A DNA stretch of 64,000 nt from Candidatus Aalborgicola lynettensis (GTDB lineage: Bacteria > Pseudomonadota > Gammaproteobacteria > Burkholderiales > Burkholderiaceae_C): positions 310,001 to 374,000 of the forward strand of contig JADJZE010000018.1 in NCBI GenBank assembly GCA_016719405.1, written 5' to 3'. The stretch's first letter is position 1. Every line of letters begins with the position of its first letter. Shown piece after piece: positions 18,336 through 27,000 of this stretch. The notes below the pieces were generated by a model. It did not search any database. It was not told where the DNA came from and worked only from the letters and a program-made list of their open reading frames with translations. A program made the translations under genes and the position numbers.

Positions 18336-18568
18336 TGCAAACCACCGCCTATTTCCGCGACGACGTGATGCTCAAGCGCCCCTACATCCGCACGGAGTGG
18401 GTGGAACTGGCGCTTTCCAACCCGGTACGCAAGGAAGTTCAGGCAGAGGATGGCCGTATTCGCCAATGGGTATGGATCGAAGACTTGCAACGCTACCTGC
18501 GAGTGGTCACACTGGAGGACGGCATTACGGTACCCAATGCCTTTGCGGATCGGAGATTCAAACCATGA
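18335..18568 (+). CDS. small protein upstream of DUF2283, putative TA-like partner
   Basis: This 77-residue cytoplasmic protein (FRDDVMLKRPYIRTEWVELA, LQRYLRVVTLEDG, NAFADRRFKP) resembles small proteins encoded directly upstream of DUF2283 genes, some of them called DUF4258-like. Such pairs are suspected, not proven, to be toxin-antitoxin modules. The start overlaps the last base of the methyltransferase remnant, and the stop overlaps the start of the DUF2283 gene by 4 bases. Confidence 0.65.
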   Translation: MQTTAYFRDDVMLKRPYIRTEWVELALSNPVRKEVQAEDGRIRQWVWIEDLQRYLRVVTLEDGITVPNAFADRRFKP

Positions 18569-18780
18569 AAATCAATTACGACAAAGCCACCGACTCGCTG
18601 TACATCCACCTCAGCGACCGCCCGTCGGTGGACTCTGACGAGGTGCAGGACGGTGTGGTACTGGACTTTGATGCCAATGGGGCGCTGGTGGGCATCGACG
18701 TGCAGCACGCCAGCCAGCGCATGGATATCAACAGCCTGTCTGTCTCGCAGCTGCCACTGGGTCAGTTGATGGCGGCCTGA
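18565..18780 (+). CDS. DUF2283 domain protein
   Basis: This is a 71-residue protein with the DUF2283 pattern: INYDKATDSLYIHLSDRP, then VVLDFDANGALVGIDVQHAS. Function is unknown; it is often the second gene of a two-gene module, as here. The last about 20 codons are duplicated at 19854-19922. Confidence 0.8.
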   Translation: MKINYDKATDSLYIHLSDRPSVDSDEVQDGVVLDFDANGALVGIDVQHASQRMDINSLSVSQLPLGQLMAA

Positions 18781-18831
18781 CCCCGTGAATCGCCACTTCC
18801 CAGCTCTGAAAAGGGCGTTTTTGCGCCACAC

Positions 18832-18906
18832 TTTGGGGGGGGGGGTGTTTGGGGGGGGGGGGGTTGGGCGCCCCCGGGGGTGGTTTTTTTTTTGGGGGGG
18901 GGGGGC
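18832..18906. other. G-rich low-complexity tract, possible assembly artefact
   Basis: About 75 bases of almost pure G runs are interrupted by GTGTTT, TTGGGCGCCCCC and a run of ten T. The stretch at 18871-18898 is, as reverse complement and apart from one A, the same as 45115-45141 inside the second such tract. It abuts a DUF2442-like gene whose 5' end is lost. Sequence through it should not be trusted without reads. Confidence 0.8.
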
Positions 18907-19040
18907 CCTGGCAACTGGCACAAGTGGAACTTAGCCTGGGCGGACTGCACTGGGATGCGCTGGACGAGGACATTTCGGTGGCAGGCCTGCTGGCGGGACA
19001 GGCCGATTTGACGCGACGGCCATCACACGCAGCCGCATAA
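18906..19040 (+). pseudogene. 3' fragment of a DUF2442-like gene
   Basis: An open frame emerges from the G tract and reads PWQLAQVELSLGGLHWDAL, then DEDISVAGLLAG, before TAA at 19038-19040. The LHWDALDEDISVAGLLAG end is typical of DUF2442 proteins, which are often found beside DUF4160 or DUF2283-like small genes. The first half of the gene is missing or hidden by the tract. Confidence 0.65.
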
Positions 19041-19346
19041 ATCACCCCGCTGGTAAAACACTTGACCCACGCGCTCGATATGCGCTTCCAATTCCGGATG
19101 CTTCAATTCCGCAAACACCGACAGATCAATGCTGTAGGGCAACAGCAGATCATCCAATTCCTCGTCGATGGTGGAACACAGCTGGCGCGTGAGACTGGCG
19201 CCAAAAAGGGTGAGATCGATATCAGAACCGGGCTTGTAATTGCCCTTGGCGCGCGAGCCATACAAAACCGCGCGTTCCACCTCGGGGTGCTGGGCAAAAA
19301 CGGCACAGATGGCCTCGACCGTGCGCTCCGAAAGGCCGAACATCAT
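19023..19346 (-). CDS. mntA: MntA-type nucleotidyltransferase antitoxin
   Basis: This 107-residue minimal nucleotidyltransferase has the GSX10DXD motif: Gly30-Ser31 in LYGSRAKGNY and Asp42/Asp44 in GSDIDL. In type VII systems MntA AMPylates the HEPN toxin next to the active site and neutralises it. The start overlaps the hepT stop by 4 bases (ATGA). The 3' end overlaps the opposite-strand DUF2442 fragment by 18 bases. Confidence 0.85.
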   Translation of the reverse strand: MMFGLSERTVEAICAVFAQHPEVERAVLYGSRAKGNYKPGSDIDLTLFGASLTRQLCSTIDEELDDLLLPYSIDLSVFAELKHPELEAHIERVGQVFYQRGDLCGCV

Positions 19347-19771
19347 GTGTCGGCGCCGGAATTGGCATCGAGGGCGGCGAACGTGTTTTTCATCGCGACA
19401 AATGCCGGATAGAAGCGCGTCAGAATGTCCGCCGCAATGCCCGCCGCCACGTCCAGGTTGTAGGTGTGGGAGCTGAGGTTACGCGCCTTGATCATGTCCA
19501 TCCAGGACTCGCCATCAACGATCAATGCGTTCCTGAATGCCTGCCGGCTCGCATTCTTGGAGCCGATGATGCCAACGAACCCTTGCTCTTCCAAATAATC
19601 CTTGAGCACGTTCCACGCAAGCTCGTGCGTAAATTCGAACCCCTGGATCAAACCCTGTTGCTCCAATTTGGTGAGTGAACGCTGCTGCGCCAGGTCCACC
19701 GCATCGCTAAGTGTTTGCAAGGCCTTGAGAAAATTGTGAAAGCGCTGCTTCCAGCGGATGTCTACCGTCAT
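19343..19771 (-). CDS. hepT: HepT-type HEPN toxin (HI0074 family)
   Basis: This 142-residue helical HEPN protein has the RX4HXY motif (Arg97, His102, Tyr104 in RNLSSHTY), the catalytic motif of HEPN RNases. HI0074 and KNTase-C-like proteins share this fold, and the pair with the downstream minimal nucleotidyltransferase is the type VII HepT-MntA toxin-antitoxin arrangement. The ATG at 19771 is preferred; one at 19783 would add four residues. Both active motifs are intact, so this is the only complete TA module in this stretch of decayed genes. Confidence 0.85.
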   Translation of the reverse strand: MTVDIRWKQRFHNFLKALQTLSDAVDLAQQRSLTKLEQQGLIQGFEFTHELAWNVLKDYLEEQGFVGIIGSKNASRQAFRNALIVDGESWMDMIKARNLSSHTYNLDVAAGIAADILTRFYPAFVAMKNTFAALDANSGADT

Positions 19772-19853
19772 GGTTCGTTCCATTTGCTTGCGCAAAGTAT
19801 AGGCTGCCAGTTGTCGGTAATACACTTCGGGCTTTACCTTCCGCGTGGGCTGT

Positions 19854-19922
19854 GGCCAGCATGCCAGCCAACGCATGGATATCAACAGCCTGTCCGTTTC
19901 CCAATTGCCACTGGGGCAGTGA
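19854..19922 (+). pseudogene. duplicated 3' tail of a DUF2283 gene
   Basis: The plus strand reads QHASQRMDINSLSVSQLPLG, then Gln and TGA. It matches the end of the DUF2283 gene about 1.15 kb earlier at protein level, with several silent differences. Nothing of the 5' part of the gene is present. It marks a second, almost deleted copy of the same module, flanking HepT-MntA. Confidence 0.8.
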
Positions 19923-19980
19923 ATGGCGGCGTAATGCCATTGCTGGGCCGTTCGCTCTTGAGCCGGAGCGAACTCTAGTT

Positions 19981-20820
19981 TTACCGCCGCCGGGGCGCCA
20001 CGGCGTCCACACGTGTGCTGGTCTTGGGCGCACTCAGAAGCCGGCGGATGGTCAAGGCGTCAAAGGTGCGCGAAGAAGCGGCGTTGGCGTTGAGGAGTAC
20101 CACCGTGGCACGCACACCCGCCTGCTCGATGCGCATGATGAGGCAGCGCCCCGCCTCGTTGGTAAAGCCGGTTTTGGACAGCAGCACATCCCAGCCCCGC
20201 GCGCCCACCAGTTTGTTGGTGTTGTTGACCACCCTGGCACGGCCATTCATGGTGATGGAGGTCGAACGGTCGGTGGTGATGTGCACGATGTCGGGATACT
20301 GCGAAGCCGCAATGGCCATGCTGGCCAAGTCGGAGGCGGTGGAGGTATTGTCCGGCGACAAACCGGTGGGCTCTTTGATGACGGTGTGGGTCATTTTCAG
20401 CGCCCTGATTTTTTCTTCCACGGCACGCACAAACCCCGCATGTCCACCGGGAAAGGTGCGCGCCAGCGCAGCCGCCGCGCGGTTGTCGGACGACATCAAT
20501 GCCAGGCGCAAAATTTCCCGGCGCGGCAAGGTGGTGCCCACGGGCACATACGAGCGGCTGTGTTTGAGGGTGTCCACATCCTCGCTCTGGATCGTGATTT
20601 GCGCGTTCATGTCCGGGTGGCTGTCGAGCACCACCATGGCGGTCATCAATTTGGTCAGGGACGCAATGGGAACCACCGCGTTCTGGTCTTTCTCATACAA
20701 AACTTCCTTGGTGCCATCCTTGACCACAATGGCGTGTTGGGAGTTGAGTTGCATGGCGCCGCAAACACTGGCCCACAGCGCCAGGGTGCACAGCATCGCT
20801 TTGAAAATTCGGTTGGTCAT
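19981..20820 (-). CDS. pbpG: D-alanyl-D-alanine endopeptidase (PBP7-like)
   Basis: This 279-residue periplasmic serine peptidase cuts peptide cross-links in peptidoglycan. The signal peptide covers about 1-22. The penicillin-binding motifs are SLTK (Ser54, Lys57), SDN (111-113) and KTG (216-218, LLSKTGFTNEAG). The length and absence of a C-terminal amphipathic anchor fit PbpG rather than DacA/DacC. Its upstream neighbour on the same strand is the Crp/Fnr regulator, 160 bases away. Confidence 0.88.
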   Translation of the reverse strand: MTNRIFKAMLCTLALWASVCGAMQLNSQHAIVVKDGTKEVLYEKDQNAVVPIASLTKLMTAMVVLDSHPDMNAQITIQSEDVDTLKHSRSYVPVGTTLPRREILRLALMSSDNRAAAALARTFPGGHAGFVRAVEEKIRALKMTHTVIKEPTGLSPDNTSTASDLASMAIAASQYPDIVHITTDRSTSITMNGRARVVNNTNKLVGARGWDVLLSKTGFTNEAGRCLIMRIEQAGVRATVVLLNANAASSRTFDALTIRRLLSAPKTSTRVDAVAPRRR

Positions 20821-20980
20821 ACATCAGCCCCTGCTGAAGGGGAAATTGGGCCTTGTGCAGGCCTGAACGGGAGCCGCCGATTCTGCCAGCAATTACCGTG
20901 GATTTTTCTGTTGCGCTCTGCCTTTGCGCAACGTGCATCCAATGCAAGGATGCACCCGGCAAGGGAAAGCACGGTTTGAT

Positions 20981-21607
20981 TTACATACCGGCCAATGTGC
21001 GCAGTCCACCGGGGTCAACCAGGTTGACAATGCGCCCCGATCCGCTGATGAGACTGCGCTCGCGCAAATGCCGCAGCACCCGCGAAAACGTCTCCGGAGC
21101 GATGCCCAACTGGGCGGCGATCATGCGTTTGCGTTGCAGCAGATGCACCGAACAAATGCCTTTTTCGCTCGATTCTGCGTGGCGCAACAACCATTCCGCA
21201 CACCGCGCCTCGGCGTCTTTGGCCAGACGGCTGACCGCCAACTCGGTTTGCTGGCGGTGTGCACGTGCAATATCCGACAACACCGAGTGCTCGGCCGTAG
21301 AGCAAATACACAACGCCGAACGGAAATCCTTCGCGGGCATGCGCCGCACCACCACGGTGGTCTCTGCCAACGCATCCACAGCGCCGGGCAAATTCAGTAC
21401 GGCTGCGGTCGCATCCAGCCAGCCCGGGCCCTCGACCACGCCCAACTGGTGCTCCATGGCACCGTCAGCGCCTACAACACCCAGGCGTACACGCCCGGAC
21501 TCGATATACAAAACCGTGTCCAGCGGCGCCGCACGTTGCTGCAGCAGCGTACCGGCGACCAAAGTGGATGAGGGGTAAGAAGAGGGAGCGGGTTCAGGGG
21601 AAATCAT
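20981..21607 (-). CDS. Crp/Fnr-family transcriptional regulator
   Basis: This 208-residue protein has an N-terminal cyclic-nucleotide-binding-like barrel (about 15-115) and a C-terminal winged helix. The recognition helix reads GIAPETFSRVLRHLRE, keeping the E..SR residues that in FNR contact TTGAT-N4-ATCAA. The N-terminal cysteines that bind the FNR 4Fe-4S cluster are absent (the first Cys are CIC at about 99-101), so oxygen is not sensed as in FNR; a DNR/NNR-like heme or another signal is possible. An FNR-like box lies 36 bases upstream of its start. Confidence 0.85.
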   Translation of the reverse strand: MISPEPAPSSYPSSTLVAGTLLQQRAAPLDTVLYIESGRVRLGVVGADGAMEHQLGVVEGPGWLDATAAVLNLPGAVDALAETTVVVRRMPAKDFRSALCICSTAEHSVLSDIARAHRQQTELAVSRLAKDAEARCAEWLLRHAESSEKGICSVHLLQRKRMIAAQLGIAPETFSRVLRHLRERSLISGSGRIVNLVDPGGLRTLAGM

Positions 21608-21642
21608 GTGGGCGACTTTGCCGCGGTCGGCCCACGCATACC

Positions 21643-21656
21643 TTGAGCAATATCAA
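21643..21656 (-). promoter_or_regulatory. FNR/DNR-type box upstream of the Crp/Fnr gene
   Basis: TTGAGCAATATCAA matches the TTGAT-N4-ATCAA consensus at 9 of 10 positions. It lies 36-49 bases upstream of the regulator's ATG, at a distance that would suit autoregulation. Confidence 0.6.
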
Positions 21657-21725
21657 ACATTTGCAACGGGCAGGCGCCAATTGGCAGCCCGGCACCGATT
21701 GTCAGCAAGGCGCTACGCAAGGTGC

Positions 21726-23030
21726 TTACAGCACCAGAATGGCCCGGAAGTCGTTCACATTCGTATACGTTGGCCCTGTCACAAACAGGTCCCCAAGGGC
21801 TGAAAAATAGCCATGGGCGTCGTTGCGGCCCAGGCAAACGTCCACGTCCAAACCCAACTGATGGGCCCGCGCCAAGGTGTCGGGCAACACCCAGGCGCCA
21901 GCGTTGTTTTCCACACCGTCAATGCCATCGGTATCGGCTGCCAGGGCGTACACCCCGGCCTGGCCCTGCAGGGCCTTCGCCAGACCCAGGCAAAACTCGC
22001 CCGCGCGTCCGCCACGGCCACGCGGCTGCCCCTGCAGAACCGGGCGCAGGGTCACCGTGGTTTCGCCACCGCTCAACACCACACAGGGCTTGCGAAACGG
22101 CTGGTCGGTGGTGGCCACCGCACGCGCAATGGCGGCGTGCACCGTTCCCACGTCGCGCGACTCCCCTTCCATGGCATCGCTCAAAATGTACGCCGCAACA
22201 CCTGCTGCACGCGCCCGTGCAGCGGCCGCCTCCAGTGACCGGCGCGGCGTGGCGATGCAATACACAGCGTGGCCCTGCAACACGGGGTCGCCCGGTTTGG
22301 GGGTCTCCAGCTGGCCATTGTCCAGTGCTACCTGCGTGGCAGCGGGCACGGCAATGCCATAACGGCGCAGCACCCGCACGGCATCCGCACAGGTGCTGGC
22401 GTCGGCCACCGTGGGGCCGCTGGCAATGGTGGCGACATCGTCGCCCGGCACGTCGCTGATGGCCAGCGTCACCACCTTCGCCGGGGCGCAGGCCAGCGCC
22501 AGGCGCCCACCCTTGATGCCGGAAAGGTGCTTGCGCACCGTATTCATCTCGGCAATGGTGGCGCCACAGGCCAGCAACGCCCGGTTGATGCGTTGTTTGT
22601 CGGCCAGGCCCAGCCCTGCGGCGGGCAGGGTCAGCAGTGCCGAACCGCCGCCCGACAGCACACACAGCACCAGATCATCCGCCGTGAGACCCTGGGTGAG
22701 CGCCAGCATCTTGCGCGCAGCCTCCACCCCCGCCGCGTCGGGCACCGGATGGGCCGCCTCCACCACCACAATACGCGGGGCCAACCCGGCGGGGCGCGCT
22801 GGCGTGTGCTGGTAACGGGTCACCACCAGGCCGCTGAGCGGCGCATCGGCGGGCCACAAGGCTTCCAGTGCATGGGCCATGGCACCGCCAGCCTTGCCCG
22901 CACCCAGTACCAGCGTTTTGCCTTTGGGTGGCGGTGGCAAATAAGCGGCCATGCAGTGCATGGGCAAGGCCCGTTCAACCGCAGCGTGGTACAGCTGCGC
23001 CAAAAAAGCGCGCGGGTCGTCGATCAGCAT
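21726..23030 (-). CDS. glycerate 2-kinase (GckA/TtuD, MOFRL family)
   Basis: This 434-residue kinase phosphorylates D-glycerate to 2-phosphoglycerate, although family members were formerly called hydroxypyruvate reductase. The N-terminal half has LVLGAGKAGGAMAHALE and CVLSGGGSALL. The C-terminal MOFRL domain has CVVLSGGETTVTLR, AADTDGIDGV and GDLFVTGPTYTNVND. The start at 23030 overlaps the end of hyi by 7 bases; another ATG 12 bases upstream is possible. With hyi it forms the lower part of the hydroxypyruvate-tartronate semialdehyde-glycerate route; Gcl and GlxR are not in the window. Confidence 0.9.
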   Translation of the reverse strand: MLIDDPRAFLAQLYHAAVERALPMHCMAAYLPPPPKGKTLVLGAGKAGGAMAHALEALWPADAPLSGLVVTRYQHTPARPAGLAPRIVVVEAAHPVPDAAGVEAARKMLALTQGLTADDLVLCVLSGGGSALLTLPAAGLGLADKQRINRALLACGATIAEMNTVRKHLSGIKGGRLALACAPAKVVTLAISDVPGDDVATIASGPTVADASTCADAVRVLRRYGIAVPAATQVALDNGQLETPKPGDPVLQGHAVYCIATPRRSLEAAAARARAAGVAAYILSDAMEGESRDVGTVHAAIARAVATTDQPFRKPCVVLSGGETTVTLRPVLQGQPRGRGGRAGEFCLGLAKALQGQAGVYALAADTDGIDGVENNAGAWVLPDTLARAHQLGLDVDVCLGRNDAHGYFSALGDLFVTGPTYTNVNDFRAILVL

Positions 23031-23809
23031 GCCGCCATCCACCCCAACCCGGCCTCGGTGCCGTGAAGGCTGCCATCCAAAGGGTGGTATTCACAACCCA
23101 CACAACCGGCGTAACCCCAGGCATCGAGACGCCCCAACAAATAAGGGAAATTGATTTCCCCGGTGCCCGGTTCGTGCCGCCCCGGGTTGTCGGCCAGCTG
23201 AATGTGGCCGATGCGGGGCAGGCAGCGTTGCAGGGTGGCGGCCAGTTCGCCCTCCATGCGCTGCGCGTGGTAAATGTCGTACTGCACAAAAGCATTGTCC
23301 GCCCCCACCTGGTCCAGAATGGCCAGCGCCTGGTGCGTGCGGCTGACAAAAAACCCGGGAATGTCGAAGGTATTGATGGGCTCCAGCAGCAAGCGCAAGC
23401 CGTGGGCCTTCAAGGCGCTGGCCGCATAGGCCAGATTGGCCACCAGGGTGTCGTGCACCTGCGCCTGGGGCACACCAGCCGGGGCAATACCGGCCAGGCA
23501 ATTGAGCTGCGGCACCCCCAGCACCTGGGCGTAGGTAATGGCCTGCTCCACGCCACGGCGAAACTCCTGCACGCGGTCTGGATGGCAGGCAATCCCGCGC
23601 TCGCCCGCACCCCAATCCCCGGCGGGCAGGTTGTGCAACACCATGTGCAGCCCGTTATCGGCCAGGCGCTGGCGTATGTCTGCCGCCGCAAACGCATACG
23701 CAAACTGCACTTCCACGGCGCCAAACCCGGCCTGCGCCGCCGCCGCAAAACGCTCCAGAAAGGCGTGGCCGCAAAACAGCATGGACAGGTTGGCAGAAAA
23801 ACGGGGCAT
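23024..23809 (-). CDS. hyi: hydroxypyruvate isomerase
   Basis: This 261-residue TIM-barrel isomerase of the AP-endonuclease-2 superfamily interconverts hydroxypyruvate and tartronate semialdehyde. Marks are MPRFSANLSMLF at the N-terminus, the metal-site glutamate in LLLEPINTFDIPGFFV, HIQLADNPGRHEPGTGEINF and the final GCEYHPLDGS. The length matches E. coli Hyi. It is the first gene of a two-gene operon with glycerate kinase. The 245-base region to the divergent gene at 24055 includes a short G run and holds the promoters. Confidence 0.92.
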   Translation of the reverse strand: MPRFSANLSMLFCGHAFLERFAAAAQAGFGAVEVQFAYAFAAADIRQRLADNGLHMVLHNLPAGDWGAGERGIACHPDRVQEFRRGVEQAITYAQVLGVPQLNCLAGIAPAGVPQAQVHDTLVANLAYAASALKAHGLRLLLEPINTFDIPGFFVSRTHQALAILDQVGADNAFVQYDIYHAQRMEGELAATLQRCLPRIGHIQLADNPGRHEPGTGEINFPYLLGRLDAWGYAGCVGCEYHPLDGSLHGTEAGLGWMAAC

Positions 23810-24049
23810 AGGTCGCAGGGGTAAACGGGGGGGGGAAGCACCGGGGTGGGGTGTTGCAGCGGGTCTTTGCACAGTGTACTGGCGGCACAAGGCCGCTTCA
23901 ACCGCAGCGCCAGGGTGCGCACTCTCCGCGGGGCACGGCGCGCGGGGGTAGCGTGTGGCCCCGCAACCCGTGCCATACTTTCCTGCAAGCCGTAAATTTT
24001 TGACCTGCCGGCTGGATTGCGCCCCGGCATCGCCTGCCACAATTTTCCG

Positions 24050-24088
24050 CCTGTATGCCCCACCTGTATTCCCCACCTGTATCCCCTC
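24050..24088 (+). repeat. three 13-base tandem units across a start codon
   Basis: Units CCTGTATGCCCCA, CCTGTATTCCCCA and CCTGTATCCCCTC follow each other directly. The first contains the ATG at 24055 of the downstream gene. Because 13 is not a multiple of three, gain or loss of a unit after the ATG would shift the frame. Confidence 0.7.
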
Positions 24089-27000
24089 GCCACCGTTCCC
24101 GGCGTGCCTTGTTGGCCATTTTTGTGTTGTCAGGCTTTGCGGGCTTGATCTACCAGTCCATCTGGTCGCACTACCTGGGTTTGTTTCTCGGCCATGCCGC
24201 CTATGCGCAGGCGCTGGTGCTGGCCATTTTTATGGGTGGCATGGCGCTTGGCGCCGCGTGGGTTGGGCATGCCGGGCAGCGGTGGCGCAATCTGGTTCGC
24301 GCCTACGCCCTCATCGAAGCCATCATCGGCTGCCTGGGCCTGCTTTTTCATGGAATTTTTACCGGTGTCGCGGCGCTGAGTTACGACTGGCTGATTCCGG
24401 CGCTGGGCGCACCGTGGGCCATTGATGTAGCGCGCTGGACTGTGGCGGCACTGCTGATCTTGCCGCAGACCATTCTTCTGGGCATGACCTTTCCGCTGAT
24501 GAGCGGGGGCTTGATGCGCCGGTATCCGGCTCGCGCCGGCCGCCTGCTGGGCGGTTTGTATTTCACCAACAGCATCGGCGCGGCCATTGGCGCCTTGGTG
24601 GCCGTTTTCATCCTGCTGCCCTGGGTCGGCTTGCCGGGCGCCATGGGGGTGGCGGGCATTCTCAATTTTGGCGTGGCGGCGCTGGCCTGGTGGCTGGCCC
24701 GCGAACCCGAACCCGAGCCCGAGCACGCAATTAATCTTGCTGCTGGCACCACCACCACCAGCTCCACCGCATCCACCACCAACGGCGCCACAGGCTCCGC
24801 CACGGGCACCAACCCGGCTGCTCTGAAGGCACTGCCCGAGCAACGCCTGCTGCACAACCCCTTGCTGCGCCTGGTGCTGTTCGGCACAGCCTTGTCCGGC
24901 GCGGCCTCTTTTGTGTACGAAATTGTCTGGATTCGCCTGCTCAGCATGGCAGTGGGCAGCACCCTGCATGCGTTTGAGCTGATGCTGGCCTCCTTTATTT
25001 TGGGCATTGCCTTGGGCGGGCTGTGGGTGCGCAACCATGCCGATGCCACCGCCTCGCCGCTGCGCCTGGTGGGCTGGATGCAGCTGGGCATGGGGGTTGC
25101 TGCGCTGGCCTCGCTGGCGGTGTATGCCAACGCATTTGGCTGGGTGGGCGCCCTGATTGACGCGCTGGCGAAGACCGATGGGGGTTATGCACTATTTAAC
25201 GCCGGCACAGCGGCCATTGCCATCGCCATCATGTTGCCAGCGGCCTTTTTCGCCGGCACCACGCTGCCACTGTTCACGGTGGCACTGCTGCGCCAAAACC
25301 TGGGTGAGCGCGCCATTGGGCGCGTGTATGCCTGGAACACGGTAGGCGCCATCGGGGGCATTTTTGCTGCCATCCACTATTTAATTCCAACCCACGGACT
25401 GAAATGGGCCTTGTGTGCAGCGGCTGTGGTGGACATTGGCATCGGCCTGGTGCTGCTGCGCCCGCAAACCCAGCACCATCGCTCGATGGCCGCGTTTGCG
25501 GCGGCGGTTGGCATGGCCGCCCTGGCCCTGCTGGTGGCGGTGCAGGTGCCGTTTGACCCCATGACGCTGGCATCGGGGGTGTACCGCAATGGCAATAGCC
25601 TGATTGACCCCGATGACCGCATGCGGTTTTACCGCGACGGGAAAACCGCCAGTATTTCGGTGATTGAGGCGCCCGAGGGCGACGTGATTATTGCCACCAA
25701 CGGCAAACCGGATGCCGCCCTCATGCTGGGCAAAAACCCACCCACCAATGATGAGCCCACCATGATGCTGGCGGCCGCGTTGCCGCTGTCCATGCAGGCA
25801 GCTCCCCAACGGGTGGGGGTGATTGGGTTTGGCTCGGGGCTGACCACACACACCCTGCTGGGCGACACGCGGCTTGCGCGGGTCGACACCATCGAGATTG
25901 AAGAGGCCATGGTGCAGGGCGCGCGCGTATTTGGCCACCGGGTTGCGCGCGCCTACACCGACCCGCGCTCGCACATCGTGATTGACGATGCCAAAGCCTA
26001 CTTTTCCGGGCAACAGGCCCAGTACGACATCATTATTTCGGAGCCTTCCAACCCCTGGGTCAGTGGTGTGAGTGCCTTGTTCTCCAAAGAGTTTTACCAG
26101 TTTGTGCCACGCCACTTGAATGCCAACGGACTGTTTGTGCAGTGGGTGCAGCTGTATGAAACCAACGACGCCCTGGTGGGCTCGATACTGAAAACCCTGA
26201 CCCCCGCTTTTGCGGACTATGCGGCCTGGGCCAGCAACAGTGGTGATCTGCTCATTGTGGCCAGCCCCAAGGGCCAAGTGCCCAAAATTGACTTCACACG
26301 CTTGCAGCGCAGCCCGGCATTGCAACAGGAACTGGCCGCCATTGGCATCACGTCGCCTGCAATCCTGCAGTTCCGGCAAGTGGCCAATGCGGCGATGCTG
26401 CGGGGCTTGAGCAAAATTCACCCAAGCCCTGCCGCCAACTCCGACTTTTATCCCACGCTGGGCCTGCAAGCTCCCCAAGCGCGTTTCAAAGGCCTGTCGG
26501 CCGAGTCGGTCATGATGTTGCCGTACCTCCACGGCGAGCTGCTGCAGGCCCTGGGCGTGCGCACACCACTCAGCGCCGCCACGCCCCCGTCCCATTTGGA
26601 GCATTTCCCGGCCGAAGGCGCCACCTGGCGTGCCCGCGTGCTGGCGGCGCAACTGCGCGGTGATAGTCGTGCGCTGGTACCGATGGTGGTCGTTTTGAAG
26701 GCCCTGGCGGGAGCGTGTGACGCCCCGCTGCCGCAAACCTCGCTGCACCTGCTGCCCGCCAAAATGGTCGAAATGGCGGAGCTGACCATCCCCTTCTTGC
26801 CACCCCAGGAGCTGCAGGGGGTGTGGATTCAACCCCAATGGCCCCAATGCAAACACCTGCCCCAAGGTTATGCCGCCGCCCTGAAGCTGTTGCAGGCGCG
26901 CGCCCAGCGCGACTACGCGGCCATGGAGACCCTGGGGCGCAGCTGGTTGCACAACCCGCCAGACGACCCGTATCTGCGCCGCGACTTCGGGCCGGTTGCC

